In this document: positions 14,549 through 22,410 of the stretch, piece by piece | Position numbering within the stretch: the first letter of the stretch is position 1 | How the letters are laid out: each line of letters starts with the position of its first letter | Source of the DNA: Bradyrhizobium sp. AT1 | Lineage (GTDB): Bacteria; Pseudomonadota; Alphaproteobacteria; Rhizobiales; Xanthobacteraceae | DNA length: 45,013 bases | Direction: 5' to 3' | NCBI RefSeq assembly: GCF_001590795.1 | Contig: NZ_JXDL01000001.1 | Coordinates: forward strand, 818,063-863,075 | The notes under the pieces: model-generated | Seen by the model: the letters and a program-made list of their open reading frames with translations, nothing else | Databases searched by the model: none | Told to the model about the DNA's origin: nothing | Position numbers and translations under genes: made by a program

Positions 14549-15745
14549 ATGACCACCGCCACCCATCCGTATGACGCGCTGATGGACATCACCGCACGGC
14601 CCAAGACCGTGTTCGTCCGCGGTGCCGGCTCCTACCTCTGGGACGACGGTCGTAAGCGCTACCTCGACTTCGTGCAGGGCTGGGCCGTTAACTGCCTCGG
14701 CCACTCGCCGCCGGCAGTTGCCGACGCGCTCGCCGCGCAGGCCAAGCGGCTGCTGACGCCGAGCCCGGCCTTCTACAACGAGCCGAGCCTCAAGCTCGCG
14801 CAGACGCTGGTCGACAACAGCGCTTTCGACCAGGTGTTCTTCGCCAATTCCGGCGCGGAAGCCAACGAGGGCGCGATCAAGCTCGCGCGCAAATATGGCA
14901 GCCTGCACAAGGGCGGCGCGTTCGAGATCATCAGTTTCGAAGGCGGCTTCCACGGCCGGACGCTGGCGACGATGTCGGCCTCGGGCAAGAAGGCGTTCGA
15001 GCCGCTGTTCGAGCCGAAGGTCGCGGGCTTCAAGAAGGCGAAGCTCAACGACATCGCCTCGATGAAGAATCTGATCAACGACAACACGGTTGCCGTGATG
15101 CTCGAACCGATCCAAGGCGAGTCCGGCGTGTGGCCTGCGAGCGATCAGTTCCTGCAGGAGCTGCGCGCACTCACTGAGGCGCACGGCCTCTTGCTGATCT
15201 TCGACGAGATCCAGACCGGCATGGGCCGCACCGGAAAGCTCTTCCACTACGAGCACACCGGCATCGCGCCCGACATCATGACGCTCGGCAAAGGCATCGG
15301 CGGCGGGGTGCCGCTCGCCGCCCTGCTCGCGACCGAACGCGCCTCCTGCTTCGAGCACGGCGACCAGGGCGGCACGTTCAACGGCAACCCGATCATGTGC
15401 GCGGCGGGGCTGGCGGTGCTCGAGGAGGTCGCCAAGCCGGACTTCCTGAAGCAGGTCGCAGAGACCGGCCTCCTGCTCGAAAGCGAGTTGCAGAAGGTCT
15501 CGGCCCGGCATGGGCTCGGCGGCGTGCGGGGGCGCGGCCTGTTGCTCGCGCTCGACCTCAAGCTGCCGATGGCGCCCGGCATCGTCGCGCAGGCATTCGA
15601 GCAGGGCGTGCTGCTCAACGCCCCGCAAGTCGACACCCTGCGCTTCATGCCGGCGCTGAACGTGGCGAAGGCAGAGATCGCCGAGATGATCGATTGTCTC
15701 GACGGGATTTTGACCAAGGCCGGCGCGGCACGGCGCGTGGCGTAA
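14549..15745 (+). CDS. argD: Acetylornithine aminotransferase-type class III transaminase
   Basis: A 398-residue PLP enzyme of the class-III aminotransferase family. [19 protein letters not shown] binds the phosphate, [18 protein letters not shown] is typical, [17 protein letters not shown] contains the Asp that pairs with the PLP nitrogen, and [17 protein letters not shown] holds the Schiff-base Lys. ArgD converts N-acetylornithine and 2-oxoglutarate to N-acetylglutamate semialdehyde and glutamate, and often does succinyl-diaminopimelate too. The ATG at 14549 follows AGAGGAG by six bases. The usual rhizobial argD is beside argF; this one stands alone, so it may be a second paralogue. The candidate arginine leader directly upstream supports an arginine role. 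Related transaminases cannot be excluded. Confidence 0.75.
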   Translation: MTTATHPYDALMDITARPKTVFVRGAGSYLWDDGRKRYLDFVQGWAVNCLGHSPPAVADALAAQAKRLLTPSPAFYNEPSLKLAQTLVDNSAFDQVFFANSGAEANEGAIKLARKYGSLHKGGAFEIISFEGGFHGRTLATMSASGKKAFEPLFEPKVAGFKKAKLNDIASMKNLINDNTVAVMLEPIQGESGVWPASDQFLQELRALTEAHGLLLIFDEIQTGMGRTGKLFHYEHTGIAPDIMTLGKGIGGGVPLAALLATERASCFEHGDQGGTFNGNPIMCAAGLAVLEEVAKPDFLKQVAETGLLLESELQKVSARHGLGGVRGRGLLLALDLKLPMAPGIVAQAFEQGVLLNAPQVDTLRFMPALNVAKAEIAEMIDCLDGILTKAGAARRVA

Positions 15746-15756
15746 GAACCGGTCCC

Positions 15757-15815
15757 GCGCCCCGGACGCAGCGCAGCGCCCTCTTCGGCGGTACGCTGCT
15801 GAGCCGGGGCCCGAC
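15757..15815. repeat. Palindromic extragenic repeat, family A (short form)
   Basis: GCCCCGG (15759-15765) and CCGGGGC (15804-15810) are inverted arms, with CGCAGCG and CGCTGCTG between them. The sequence parallels the left half of the 27076-27208 repeat. It fills the gap between argD and the convergent quinone oxidoreductase gene. Confidence 0.75.
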
Positions 15816-15816
15816 A

Positions 15817-16794
15817 CTACGGCTTCAAGATCGAAGCCCCCGTCGTCTTGCGGCTCTCGAGATCAGTATGAGCTTTCGCTGCGTCCTTGAGCGCGTAGGC
15901 GTGGTTGATCGGGACGTGCAGCTTGCCGTTGATGACGGCGGCGAACAGCGTGTCGGCGCCTTCGAGCAGCTCCTTGCGCGTGCCGACATAGTCGTTGAGC
16001 TTCGGCCGCGTCGCAAACAGTGAGCCGTGATTGTTGAGCTCGGCGATCGAGAACGGCGGCACCGGACCTGAAGCGTTACCGAAGGAGACGAACATGCCGC
16101 GCGGCTTCAGGCACGACAGCGAGCCCGGGAAAGTCGCCTTGCCGACGCCGTCATAGACGACGTCGCAGCCCTCGTTGCGGCTGATCTGCTTGACGCGCGC
16201 GACGAAATCCTCCTCGTTGTAGAGGATGACGTGGTCGCAGCCATTGGCCTCGGCGAGCTCGGCCTTCTCGCGCGAGCCGACCGTGCCGATGACGTGGGCC
16301 CCGAGCGCCCTCGCCCATTGGCAGGCGAGCAAGCCGATGCCGCCGGCAGCAGCGTGGATCAGCACGCGGTGATGCGGCTCGACCTTGAAGGTCTTGTGCA
16401 GCAGATACCAGACGGTCAGCCCCTTCAGCATTAGCACGGCACCCTGCTCGTGGGTGATGTGGTCGGGCAGCTTGACCAGCTTCTCCCAGGGGATGTTGCG
16501 CTCGCCGGTATAGGCGCCGAGATTGTGGTAATAGGCGACGCGGTCGCCGGGATGGAAATGCGTCACGCCGGGCCCGACCGCGACCACCTCGCCGGAGGCC
16601 TCGTTGCCGGCGATGAAAGGCAGTCCCGGCGCCTTGTAGAGGCCCGTTCGGTAATAGACGTCGATGAAGTTCAGGCCGACCGCATGCTGGCGGATGCGCA
16701 CCTCGCCGGGCCCGGGCGCCGGCACGTCGACGCTCTCATAGACCAGGGCTTCGGGGCCTCCGACCTTGTGCACACGGACGGCTTTGGTCATCAT
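15817..16794 (-). CDS. NADPH:quinone oxidoreductase, zeta-crystallin type
   Basis: A 325-residue medium-chain dehydrogenase/reductase of the quinone oxidoreductase family. The N-terminal VHKVGGPEALVYESVDVP and IRQHAVGLNFIDVYYRTG are typical. The Rossmann motif HAAAGGIGLLACQWARALGA (about residues 150-168) has the AxxGGxG form of zinc-free MDRs that reduce quinones with NADPH. No catalytic zinc ligands are seen. Two consecutive ATGs start it (16794 and 16791). It would be soluble and likely acts in detoxifying quinones or reactive aldehydes; the substrate is unknown. It lies downstream of terC on the same strand with a 70-bp gap, so it may be a separate unit. Confidence 0.88.
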   Translation of the reverse strand: MMTKAVRVHKVGGPEALVYESVDVPAPGPGEVRIRQHAVGLNFIDVYYRTGLYKAPGLPFIAGNEASGEVVAVGPGVTHFHPGDRVAYYHNLGAYTGERNIPWEKLVKLPDHITHEQGAVLMLKGLTVWYLLHKTFKVEPHHRVLIHAAAGGIGLLACQWARALGAHVIGTVGSREKAELAEANGCDHVILYNEEDFVARVKQISRNEGCDVVYDGVGKATFPGSLSCLKPRGMFVSFGNASGPVPPFSIAELNNHGSLFATRPKLNDYVGTRKELLEGADTLFAAVINGKLHVPINHAYALKDAAKAHTDLESRKTTGASILKP

Positions 16795-16864
16795 TCGGCT
16801 CCTCTTCTCAAACCGCAGCGAAAGCGATCACGCCCGCCTTGTCAACTCGACGCCGCTGAAGGGA

Positions 16865-17596
16865 TCAACCACCTGGCCTGCGGGCTTTGCCGCGATTGCG
16901 CCTGGCGAGCACGTTGAAAAACTCGACCGCCGCCGAGAACGCAATCGCGAAGTAGATATAGCCACGGGGGATGTGGAACTGGAATCCATCCGCGACCAGC
17001 GCGACGCCGATCAGCACCAGGAAGGCAAGCGCCAGCATCTTCGTGGTCGGATGTTCCGCGACGAACCGCGAGACCGGCCCGGCCGAGACGTACATGACCC
17101 CGCAAGCGATCACGACCGCCGCGATCATGATCTTGATGTCCTCCGCCATGCCGATCGCGGTGATGATCGAATCCAGGGAAAATACCAGATCGACGACGAT
17201 GATCTGGACGATCACCCAGACGAAGGCGTTGCCCGTTGATTTTTCATCGCTTCGGCCGTGATCGGATTCGACCTCGCCGTGGATCTCATGCGTCGCCTTG
17301 GCGATCAGGAACAGGCCGCCGCCGATCAGGATGAGGTCGCGCCATGAAAGGTCCTGACCCGCAACCGAGAACACCGGCGCGGTGAGGCCGATCAGCCAGA
17401 CCAGCAGGCTGAGCAGAATGAGGCGGAAGATCAGCGCCAGCGCGAGTCCGATCTGCCTGGCGCGTTGCGCCTGCTTCTCGGGAAGGCGCGACACGAGAAC
17501 CGAGATGAAGATGACGTTGTCGATACCGAGCACGATCTCGAGCGCCGTCAAGGTCAGCAGCGCCGCCCAGGCTTCGGGGCTGGTCAACAGGTGCAT
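16865..17596 (-). CDS. TerC-family integral membrane protein
   Basis: A 243-residue membrane protein of the TerC/YkoY/YoaE family. It begins MHLLTSPEAWAALLTLTALE, and then IVLGIDNVIFISVLVSRLP has the family's conserved Asp-Asn pair. The second signature is IVVDLVFSLDSIITAIGMA; the Asp residues within helices fit a cation (Mn or Ca) exporter role. About seven to eight hydrophobic segments are visible. Start chosen at the ATG that overlaps the pcs stop by one base (TGATG at 17594-17598), giving translational coupling to pcs. Bacterial TerC proteins load manganese onto exported proteins or export it, but the exact role here is unknown. Confidence 0.88.
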   Translation of the reverse strand: MHLLTSPEAWAALLTLTALEIVLGIDNVIFISVLVSRLPEKQAQRARQIGLALALIFRLILLSLLVWLIGLTAPVFSVAGQDLSWRDLILIGGGLFLIAKATHEIHGEVESDHGRSDEKSTGNAFVWVIVQIIVVDLVFSLDSIITAIGMAEDIKIMIAAVVIACGVMYVSAGPVSRFVAEHPTTKMLALAFLVLIGVALVADGFQFHIPRGYIYFAIAFSAAVEFFNVLARRNRGKARRPGG

Positions 17597-18321
17597 CACG
17601 CGAAGGATCTCGCCAGGCGGATCAAGGCGTCGCTGAAGCTGATCCAGAGCGCGATGGCGCAGAGCACGATGGTGACGCCGGCGCCGACGCGGAAATCCAT
17701 CTCCAGCACGTAGAGGCCGAGCACCGCCCAGATCGCGATCAGCGACATCGTCAGCCAGCGCAGCCGCACGACACGGACCGGATGCAGCACGTGGAACGGC
17801 ACGAAGGTCAGCACGACGAGCGCGGTCACGAGCAGCGTCGACCACAGCGGCGGCCAGTGCAGCAGGAACAGATAGAACGCCGCCGCATTCCATAGCGCCG
17901 GAAAGCCTCGGAAATGATTGTCGTCCGCCTTCATGCGCAGATCGGCGAAATAGAGCGCGCTGGTGACGATGATGGCGATGCCGAGCAAGGGTGCCGCGAC
18001 CGGCAGCAGCAAGCCGCTCGCCACGATCGCATAGGCCGGCACGAAGACGTAGGTGACGAAGTCGACCACGAGATCGAGCACGTCGCCCGACCAGTTCGGC
18101 TGCACGTTCTTGACGTTGAGCCGGCGCGCGATCGGACCGTCGATTGCGTCGATGATGAGGGCGACGCCCAGCCATTGAAACATCGCCGCCCAATGCTCGC
18201 GCACGGCCTCCAGCATCGCCAATAGCGCGATCGCCGCACCGAATGCGGTGAAGATATGCACCGAGAAGGCCGCGGCGCGGATCGCGGGCGTGGGCTTCAG
18301 GGAATCCTCTTGGCTGTCCAT
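17596..18321 (-). CDS. pcs: Phosphatidylcholine synthase Pcs
   Basis: A 241-residue CDP-alcohol phosphatidyltransferase that condenses CDP-diacylglycerol with choline to phosphatidylcholine, the route found in rhizobia and other host-associated alphaproteobacteria. The motif is IDGPIARRLN...SGDVLDLVVD, that is D-G-x2-A-R-x12-G-x3-D-x3-D, where the spacing of 12 (not 8) between A-R and G is the mark of Pcs rather than other enzymes of the family. About eight hydrophobic segments surround it. ATG at 18321 follows AGGAG by five bases (agcAGGAGccATG); an ATG at 18381 would add 20 unlikely residues. It is followed by terC with overlapping stop and start. Confidence 0.92.
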   Translation of the reverse strand: MDSQEDSLKPTPAIRAAAFSVHIFTAFGAAIALLAMLEAVREHWAAMFQWLGVALIIDAIDGPIARRLNVKNVQPNWSGDVLDLVVDFVTYVFVPAYAIVASGLLLPVAAPLLGIAIIVTSALYFADLRMKADDNHFRGFPALWNAAAFYLFLLHWPPLWSTLLVTALVVLTFVPFHVLHPVRVVRLRWLTMSLIAIWAVLGLYVLEMDFRVGAGVTIVLCAIALWISFSDALIRLARSFA

Positions 18322-18449
18322 GGCTCCTGCTATCAGAATGGGGCCGGTTTGCACATCCGCCATTGCGGCGCGCCGTCGCACAATCCGTCGAAAAATCAGG
18401 CCAAATCAGCGGGCTTGAATTTGCCGCCGGGCGTGTCATGTGTCGTTCC

Positions 18450-19634
18450 ATGACAGACGCATCGACACTCCATGACGTCGCCGTGATCGGCGGTGGACCG
18501 GCCGGGCTTGCGGCGGCCATCGCACTGGCGCAGGCGGGTGCGCGGACCGCGCTGGTGGCGCGGCGCGTGCCCTATGCCGACAATCGCACCACCGCGCTGT
18601 TAGGGGCCTCCGTCGATCTGCTGGAGACGCTCGACGTCTGGCCACGCTGCAAGGACGAGGCAGCTGCGCTCGAGGTCATGCGCCTCGTCGACGACACCGG
18701 CCGGCTGTTCCGCGCGCCGGAGGTCCGGTTCTCCTGTCACGAAATCGCCCGCGACGCCTTCGGCTACAACATCGACAACCGCTCGCTGATGCTGGCGCTG
18801 GAACAACGTGCGGCGGAGCTATCCAATCTCGTCCGTTTCGACGACGAGGCCGAGAGCATCGTCATCGAGGCCGACGACGTCGCGATCCGCACGGCTTCCG
18901 GACAGTTTCTCATCGCCCGGCTCGTGGTCGGCGCGGACGGCCGGCATTCGCTGTGCCGCGAGGCCGCCGGCATTGCGGTGACGCGACGCGAGCTGAATCA
19001 GACCGCGCTGACTTTCAACGTCGGCCATGCGCGGCCGCATCGCAATGTCTCGACCGAGTTCCACACGCCGCACGGCCCTTGCGTGTTCGTGCCCCTGCCC
19101 GGCGACCGCTCCAGCGTCGTCTGGGTCTCGGCCCCCGCGGACGCCGAACGCCTGCGCGACCTCAGCGACGAGGAGCTGTCTGCCGCGATCGAGAAGCAGT
19201 CGCACTCGATCCTCGGACGGATGACGGCGGAGCCCGGCCGCAACCTGTTCCCGCTGGCGATCGAACGTCCAAAATCCTTCGGCAGCAATCGCATCGCGCT
19301 GGTCGGCGAAGCCGCCCATGTGGTTCCGCCGATCGGCGCCCAGGGCCTCAACCTTGGCCTGCGCGATGCCGCCGACATCGCACGGCTCGCCGGCGAGGCC
19401 ATCGCGGCGGGCCAGGATCCCGGGGCGGACGAGGTGCTCAGGCGCTACGACCGGGCGCGGCGTCCGGACATTCTGAGCCGGACATTTGCGATCGACATGG
19501 CCAACCGCTCCCTGCTCAATGATTTCCTGCCGCTGCAGCCGGTCCGCGCCGTGGGCATGCACCTGCTCGGCGCCATCGGCCCGCTCCGCCGCTTTGCGAT
19601 GCGCGAGGGCCTGACGCCGACCTGGCGCCGGTAG
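18450..19634 (+). CDS. UbiH/UbiF-family FAD monooxygenase
   Basis: A 394-residue flavin monooxygenase of the UbiH/UbiF/VisC/COQ6 family, which hydroxylates the ubiquinone ring in aerobic biosynthesis. The Rossmann FAD motif is VAVIGGGPAGLAAAIALAQA at residues 9-28, the DG motif is VVGADGRHSLCREAAGI, and the GD-like FAD motif is ALVGEAAHVVPPIGAQGLNL. The last has GEAAH where GDAAH is usual. It lacks the aromatic-ring-cleaving features of PobA-type enzymes. Which ring position it acts on cannot be told. Starts at 18438 and 18450 are both in frame; I prefer 18450 (MTDASTLHDVAVIGGG). It diverges from pcs with a 128-bp gap. It ends just before the family B repeat. Confidence 0.86.
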   Translation: MTDASTLHDVAVIGGGPAGLAAAIALAQAGARTALVARRVPYADNRTTALLGASVDLLETLDVWPRCKDEAAALEVMRLVDDTGRLFRAPEVRFSCHEIARDAFGYNIDNRSLMLALEQRAAELSNLVRFDDEAESIVIEADDVAIRTASGQFLIARLVVGADGRHSLCREAAGIAVTRRELNQTALTFNVGHARPHRNVSTEFHTPHGPCVFVPLPGDRSSVVWVSAPADAERLRDLSDEELSAAIEKQSHSILGRMTAEPGRNLFPLAIERPKSFGSNRIALVGEAAHVVPPIGAQGLNLGLRDAADIARLAGEAIAAGQDPGADEVLRRYDRARRPDILSRTFAIDMANRSLLNDFLPLQPVRAVGMHLLGAIGPLRRFAMREGLTPTWRR

Positions 19635-19677
19635 CTGGGGTTAGGTTGAAGGAATTGGCTGCTGGGCTCGGTGCAAA

Positions 19678-19816
19678 CCTCTCCCGCTTGCGGGGGAGGT
19701 CGGCGCGCAGCGCCGGGTGGGGGCTCTCTCCTTTTAGGGACTTTCTCGCCAAACCTCGGACAATCCCAACGCCGAGAGAGCCCCCTCCCCAACCCTCCCC
19801 CGCAAGCGGGAGAGGG
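19678..19816. repeat. Long palindromic extragenic repeat, family B
   Basis: Outer arms of 22 bp, beginning CCTCTCCCGCTTGCGGGG at 19678 and ending CCCCGCAAGCGGGAGAGG, are perfect inverted copies. Inner arms GGGGGCTCTCTC and GAGAGAGCCCCC also pair. A fragment lies at 12393-12421. It fills the gap between two convergent genes and may work as a bidirectional terminator. Confidence 0.85.
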
Positions 19817-19851
19817 AGCGCACCGTTCGCATCATCAGCAGTTCTGCCCTC

Positions 19852-20805
19852 TCACGGAAACGCCAGCCGTCCGGTCTGGAGCAGCCACATCACGCTGGTG
19901 AGCGTGACCACGGACGCAAACGTCCCGAGCAAGACGGCGACGGAGGCAGATTCGATCCAGGCGTCGTTCTGCCGGGCGATCACGAACACATTCAGCGCCG
20001 GCGGCAGCGAAGCCATCAGCACGGCGGTCGCGGCCCAGGGCTGTGCGAACGGCCCGAACGCGAGCATCAGACCGAACGCCGCGAGGGGGTGAAACAGCAG
20101 CTTGATCGCGATCACGCCCGGCACCTCCCAGGGCACGCGATCGAACGGGCGCAGCGCCACGGTCACGCCGAGCACGAACAGCGCGGTCGGAGCGGCGGCG
20201 TTTTGCAGGAAGGTAATCGTGCGATCGAGCGCGACGGGCATCTCGATGTGCAGCGATGCGAAGGCCGCGCCGAAACACGCCGACATGATCAGCGGGTTGA
20301 GCACGATCTGCTTCAGCACGACGCCGAAGGCATGCACGATGGAGGGATGATCGCGGTCGGACAGCTCGATCAACAGCGGCACGATCGTGAACAGGAAGAT
20401 GCTGTCGCAGCAGAAGATCAGCGCGGTCGGCGCCGACGCCTTCGATCCCAGCACCGCAAGCGCCAGCCCCGGCCCCATATAGCCGATGTTGCCGTAGCCG
20501 CCCGAGAGACCTGCAAGCGTCGCCTCACGCAGCGTCAGCCGTCCCAGAACCTTGCCGACCACCAGCGCCAGGGTGAACGCTGCAACCGTCGACAGCGTGG
20601 TCGCCACCAGGAACGGCGGGTTGTTCAATTCCGAGAACGGCGTCTTCGACATGATCGCAAACAGCAGCGCCGGCAGCGACACGTAGAGCAGGAAGAAGTT
20701 CATCCAGGCGAGGCCTGATTCCGGCAGGGACTTGGCCTTGCCGCACGCGAATCCGACGAAGATCAAGCCGAAATAAGGTAGCGCCAGATTGAGGATATCG
20801 ACCAT
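19852..20805 (-). CDS. AEC-family (auxin efflux carrier-like) transporter
   Basis: A 317-residue membrane protein with about ten hydrophobic segments arranged as two five-helix halves, the AEC pattern. Recognisable family features are the N-terminal half ending SGGYGNIGYMGPGLAL and the second half starting near FGVVLKQIVLNPLIMSACFG, with N-P-L and G-N-x-G-Y/P breaks in the core helices. Bacterial members export or import organic acids such as malate; substrate is unknown. The stop at 19852 is 36 bases from the family B repeat. The start at 20805 (MVDILNLALPYFGLIFVGF) is preceded by ACTTCATCA with only weak Shine-Dalgarno similarity. It diverges from hspQ. Confidence 0.85.
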   Translation of the reverse strand: MVDILNLALPYFGLIFVGFACGKAKSLPESGLAWMNFFLLYVSLPALLFAIMSKTPFSELNNPPFLVATTLSTVAAFTLALVVGKVLGRLTLREATLAGLSGGYGNIGYMGPGLALAVLGSKASAPTALIFCCDSIFLFTIVPLLIELSDRDHPSIVHAFGVVLKQIVLNPLIMSACFGAAFASLHIEMPVALDRTITFLQNAAAPTALFVLGVTVALRPFDRVPWEVPGVIAIKLLFHPLAAFGLMLAFGPFAQPWAATAVLMASLPPALNVFVIARQNDAWIESASVAVLLGTFASVVTLTSVMWLLQTGRLAFP

Positions 20806-20911
20806 TGATGAAGTGTTTTCTGAGGACTTGAGGGCTATCTGCCCCTGACGTGAACGTTAAATCCAGATGAGGCCACTAGCATCGGCCACAATCCTGGTCT
20901 ATCGACGGGGA

Positions 20912-21244
20912 ATGATTAAAGCGCGGACCGCCAAATTCCAGATCGGACAGGTCGTGCGCCACCGGATCTTCTCGTTCCGGGGCGTGATCTTCGACATCGA
21001 TCCGGAATTCAACAACACCGAGGAGTGGTGGCTGTCGATCCCCGAGGAGGTGCGGCCCCACAAGGACCAGCCGTTCTACCACCTGCTCGCGGAGAACGCT
21101 GAGTCCGAATACGTCGCCTACGTGTCCGAGCAGAACCTGTTGCCGGACGAGTCGGGTGAGCCGATCCGGCATTCCCAGGTGGCCGAGATCTTCATCAAGA
21201 ACAAGGATGGCGGCTACCGCCCGCGCAATCCGTCCCTGAACTGA
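20912..21244 (+). CDS. hspQ: Heat shock protein HspQ
   Basis: A 110-residue HspQ (YccV/hemimethylated-DNA-binding-like) protein. AKFQIGQVVRHRIFSFRGVI, then FDIDPEFNNTEEWWLSIP and HLLAENAESEYVAYVSEQNL are the family signature. In enterobacteria HspQ is a heat-induced adaptor or enhancer for Lon and influences DnaA stability; the role in rhizobia is inferred. ATG at 20912 has GGGGAA just upstream. No clear heat-shock promoter is visible in the 106 bases before it, although CTTGAGGG at about 20827 resembles a -35 half. The gene ends 49 bases before a bidirectional terminator, past a 17-20 base direct repeat (GAGACCCGGCC, twice). Confidence 0.92.
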   Translation: MIKARTAKFQIGQVVRHRIFSFRGVIFDIDPEFNNTEEWWLSIPEEVRPHKDQPFYHLLAENAESEYVAYVSEQNLLPDESGEPIRHSQVAEIFIKNKDGGYRPRNPSLN

Positions 21245-21293
21245 GCTTCGCCCGAGACCCGGCCGGCAAAGCCGAGACCCGGCCAGCAAAAAA

Positions 21294-21317
21294 GGCGCTC
21301 GAGACGAGCGCCTTTTT
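21294..21317. terminator. Bidirectional terminator between hspQ and the IalB-like gene
   Basis: GGCGCTCG-AGA-CGAGCGCC is a perfect 8-bp stem, with A6 before it and TTTTT after it, so it can stop transcripts from both converging genes. Confidence 0.92.
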
Positions 21318-21339
21318 CATGTCCGGGATCTCGCCCCGA

Positions 21340-22149
21340 TTACTTCTGACCAGCGGGCGGTGCGCCCTGCTGCTCGAGCTTCTTGCGCTGCTCGTCGGCC
21401 TTCTTCTGAAGCTCTTCCTGGAGCTTCTTCTGGGTTTCCTCGAACACCTTCGGATCGGTCGGCGGACCGTCATAGGCCTTCTGGAATTCGCCGGCGAGCG
21501 GCAGCGGCAGGGTCAGCGGCGCGCCGTTGGCATTGATCGCCTGAACGACGAGATTCTGGCCCTTCTTCATGCTGTTGATGAGCTCGGGCGTCGCCTCGTA
21601 GTCCGACATGCAGCCGTTCTGGAAGCAGATCACGTAGGGGCTCTGCAGCGGCGCATTGCTGTCGACGATGAGGCGGGTGCCGTGCACGAGCTGCATGCCG
21701 AGCGGCAGCGTCACGCGCAGGATCTTCTTGGGCTCGCCTTCCGGTTCGATGATGACGGCGGCGATGACGGGCTGGCCCGACTCGATGCGGCCGTCCTTGC
21801 CGGTGAAGCAGACCTGCTTGGCGTTGGCGTCCTGGCCCTTGAGGCAGAACTTGGTCCAGGGGGCGTAGATCAGCTGGATCTGCTGGTCAGCCGGCTGGGC
21901 CGCGCCCTGCTGCTGCGCCGGAGCGCCCTGGGCGGGAGCCGGTTGGGCCTGCGGAGATGCGGCGGGCGCAGGAGCCTTCGGGGCGGCCTTGGGAGCAGCT
22001 TTCGGGGCCGGAGCCGCCTTCGGAGCGCCCGGCGCCGGAGCCGGCGTCTGGGCCTCGGCGGCAAACGGAACGGCCAACGCCGTCGCCGTCAACATGGCGA
22101 GAAGTCGCCCGCGCGGCCGTACGGACGCGGCCAAGTAACGGAAATTCAT
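21340..22149 (-). CDS. IalB-family secreted protein
   Basis: A 269-residue exported protein. Residues 1-34 form a signal peptide (basic RPRGR, hydrophobic LLAMLTATALAVPFA, AEA-Q cleavage). Residues 35-95 are a Pro/Ala/Lys-rich low-complexity linker (KAAPKAAPKAPAP). The domain at about 95-230 has the invasion-associated-locus-B pattern: FCLKGQ...CFTGKDGR, then IICFQ-type VICFQNGCMSDYEA, and GQNLVVQAINANGAPLTLPL. Two Cys pairs probably form disulfides. A charged coiled tail (EETQKKLQEELQKKADEQRK) closes it. IalB proteins are common in alphaproteobacteria; a Bartonella homologue affects erythrocyte invasion, but in free-living relatives the role is unknown. Convergent with hspQ across the shared terminator. 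Confidence 0.85.
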   Translation of the reverse strand: MNFRYLAASVRPRGRLLAMLTATALAVPFAAEAQTPAPAPGAPKAAPAPKAAPKAAPKAPAPAASPQAQPAPAQGAPAQQQGAAQPADQQIQLIYAPWTKFCLKGQDANAKQVCFTGKDGRIESGQPVIAAVIIEPEGEPKKILRVTLPLGMQLVHGTRLIVDSNAPLQSPYVICFQNGCMSDYEATPELINSMKKGQNLVVQAINANGAPLTLPLPLAGEFQKAYDGPPTDPKVFEETQKKLQEELQKKADEQRKKLEQQGAPPAGQK

Positions 22150-22377
22150 TGCGGAAAACCCTTTCTGAACGGGAAGTGCCCGAACCGCTCCGAAGCGACG
22201 AACCTGGCCGCGTTGGGCGCGGCTCTCTCCCCGTCAATTGAGGCGGATAAGTGACGGGCTCGACGCTCTTGCGCGATTGGGTGCCTTCTTAACGTGGCCG
22301 ACGAAAAGATCAATGCCGACAAGCGCCTTTGGCCACATCCCCAGCTGCCCCCGGTGAAATTCCCTGTGATAGGATTC

Positions 22378-22393
22378 AGGACCAGCCGGTCCT
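22378..22393. promoter_or_regulatory. Hairpin AGGACC-AGCC-GGTCCT in the gap before the peptide-binding gene
   Basis: Perfect 6-bp arms with a 4-base loop end 17 bases before the ATG at 22411. Another inverted pair, CCCGTCA (22230-22236) and TGACGGG (22252-22258), lies in the same 261-bp gap. Neither is followed by T-runs. Function is unknown; the hairpin could hide or limit the ribosome-binding region. Confidence 0.35.
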
Positions 22394-22410
22394 CGAATCA
22401 ACGTGTGCCG

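Noticed and set aside
14430..14552. A second ORF ([14 protein letters not shown]...) reading through the argD terminator and ending on the argD ATG
   Set aside because: It starts inside the leader ORF in another frame and runs through the terminator stem. Its composition is not protein-like, and it fits better as chance overlap.
14186..15817. Long 543-codon frame antisense to argD
   Set aside because: It is antisense to a clear PLP transaminase with all motifs; long antisense frames are expected in GC-rich DNA.
20806..20911. Sigma-32 promoter before hspQ (CTTGAGGG...CCCCTG)
   Set aside because: The spacing between halves is about 9, well short of the 13-15 required.
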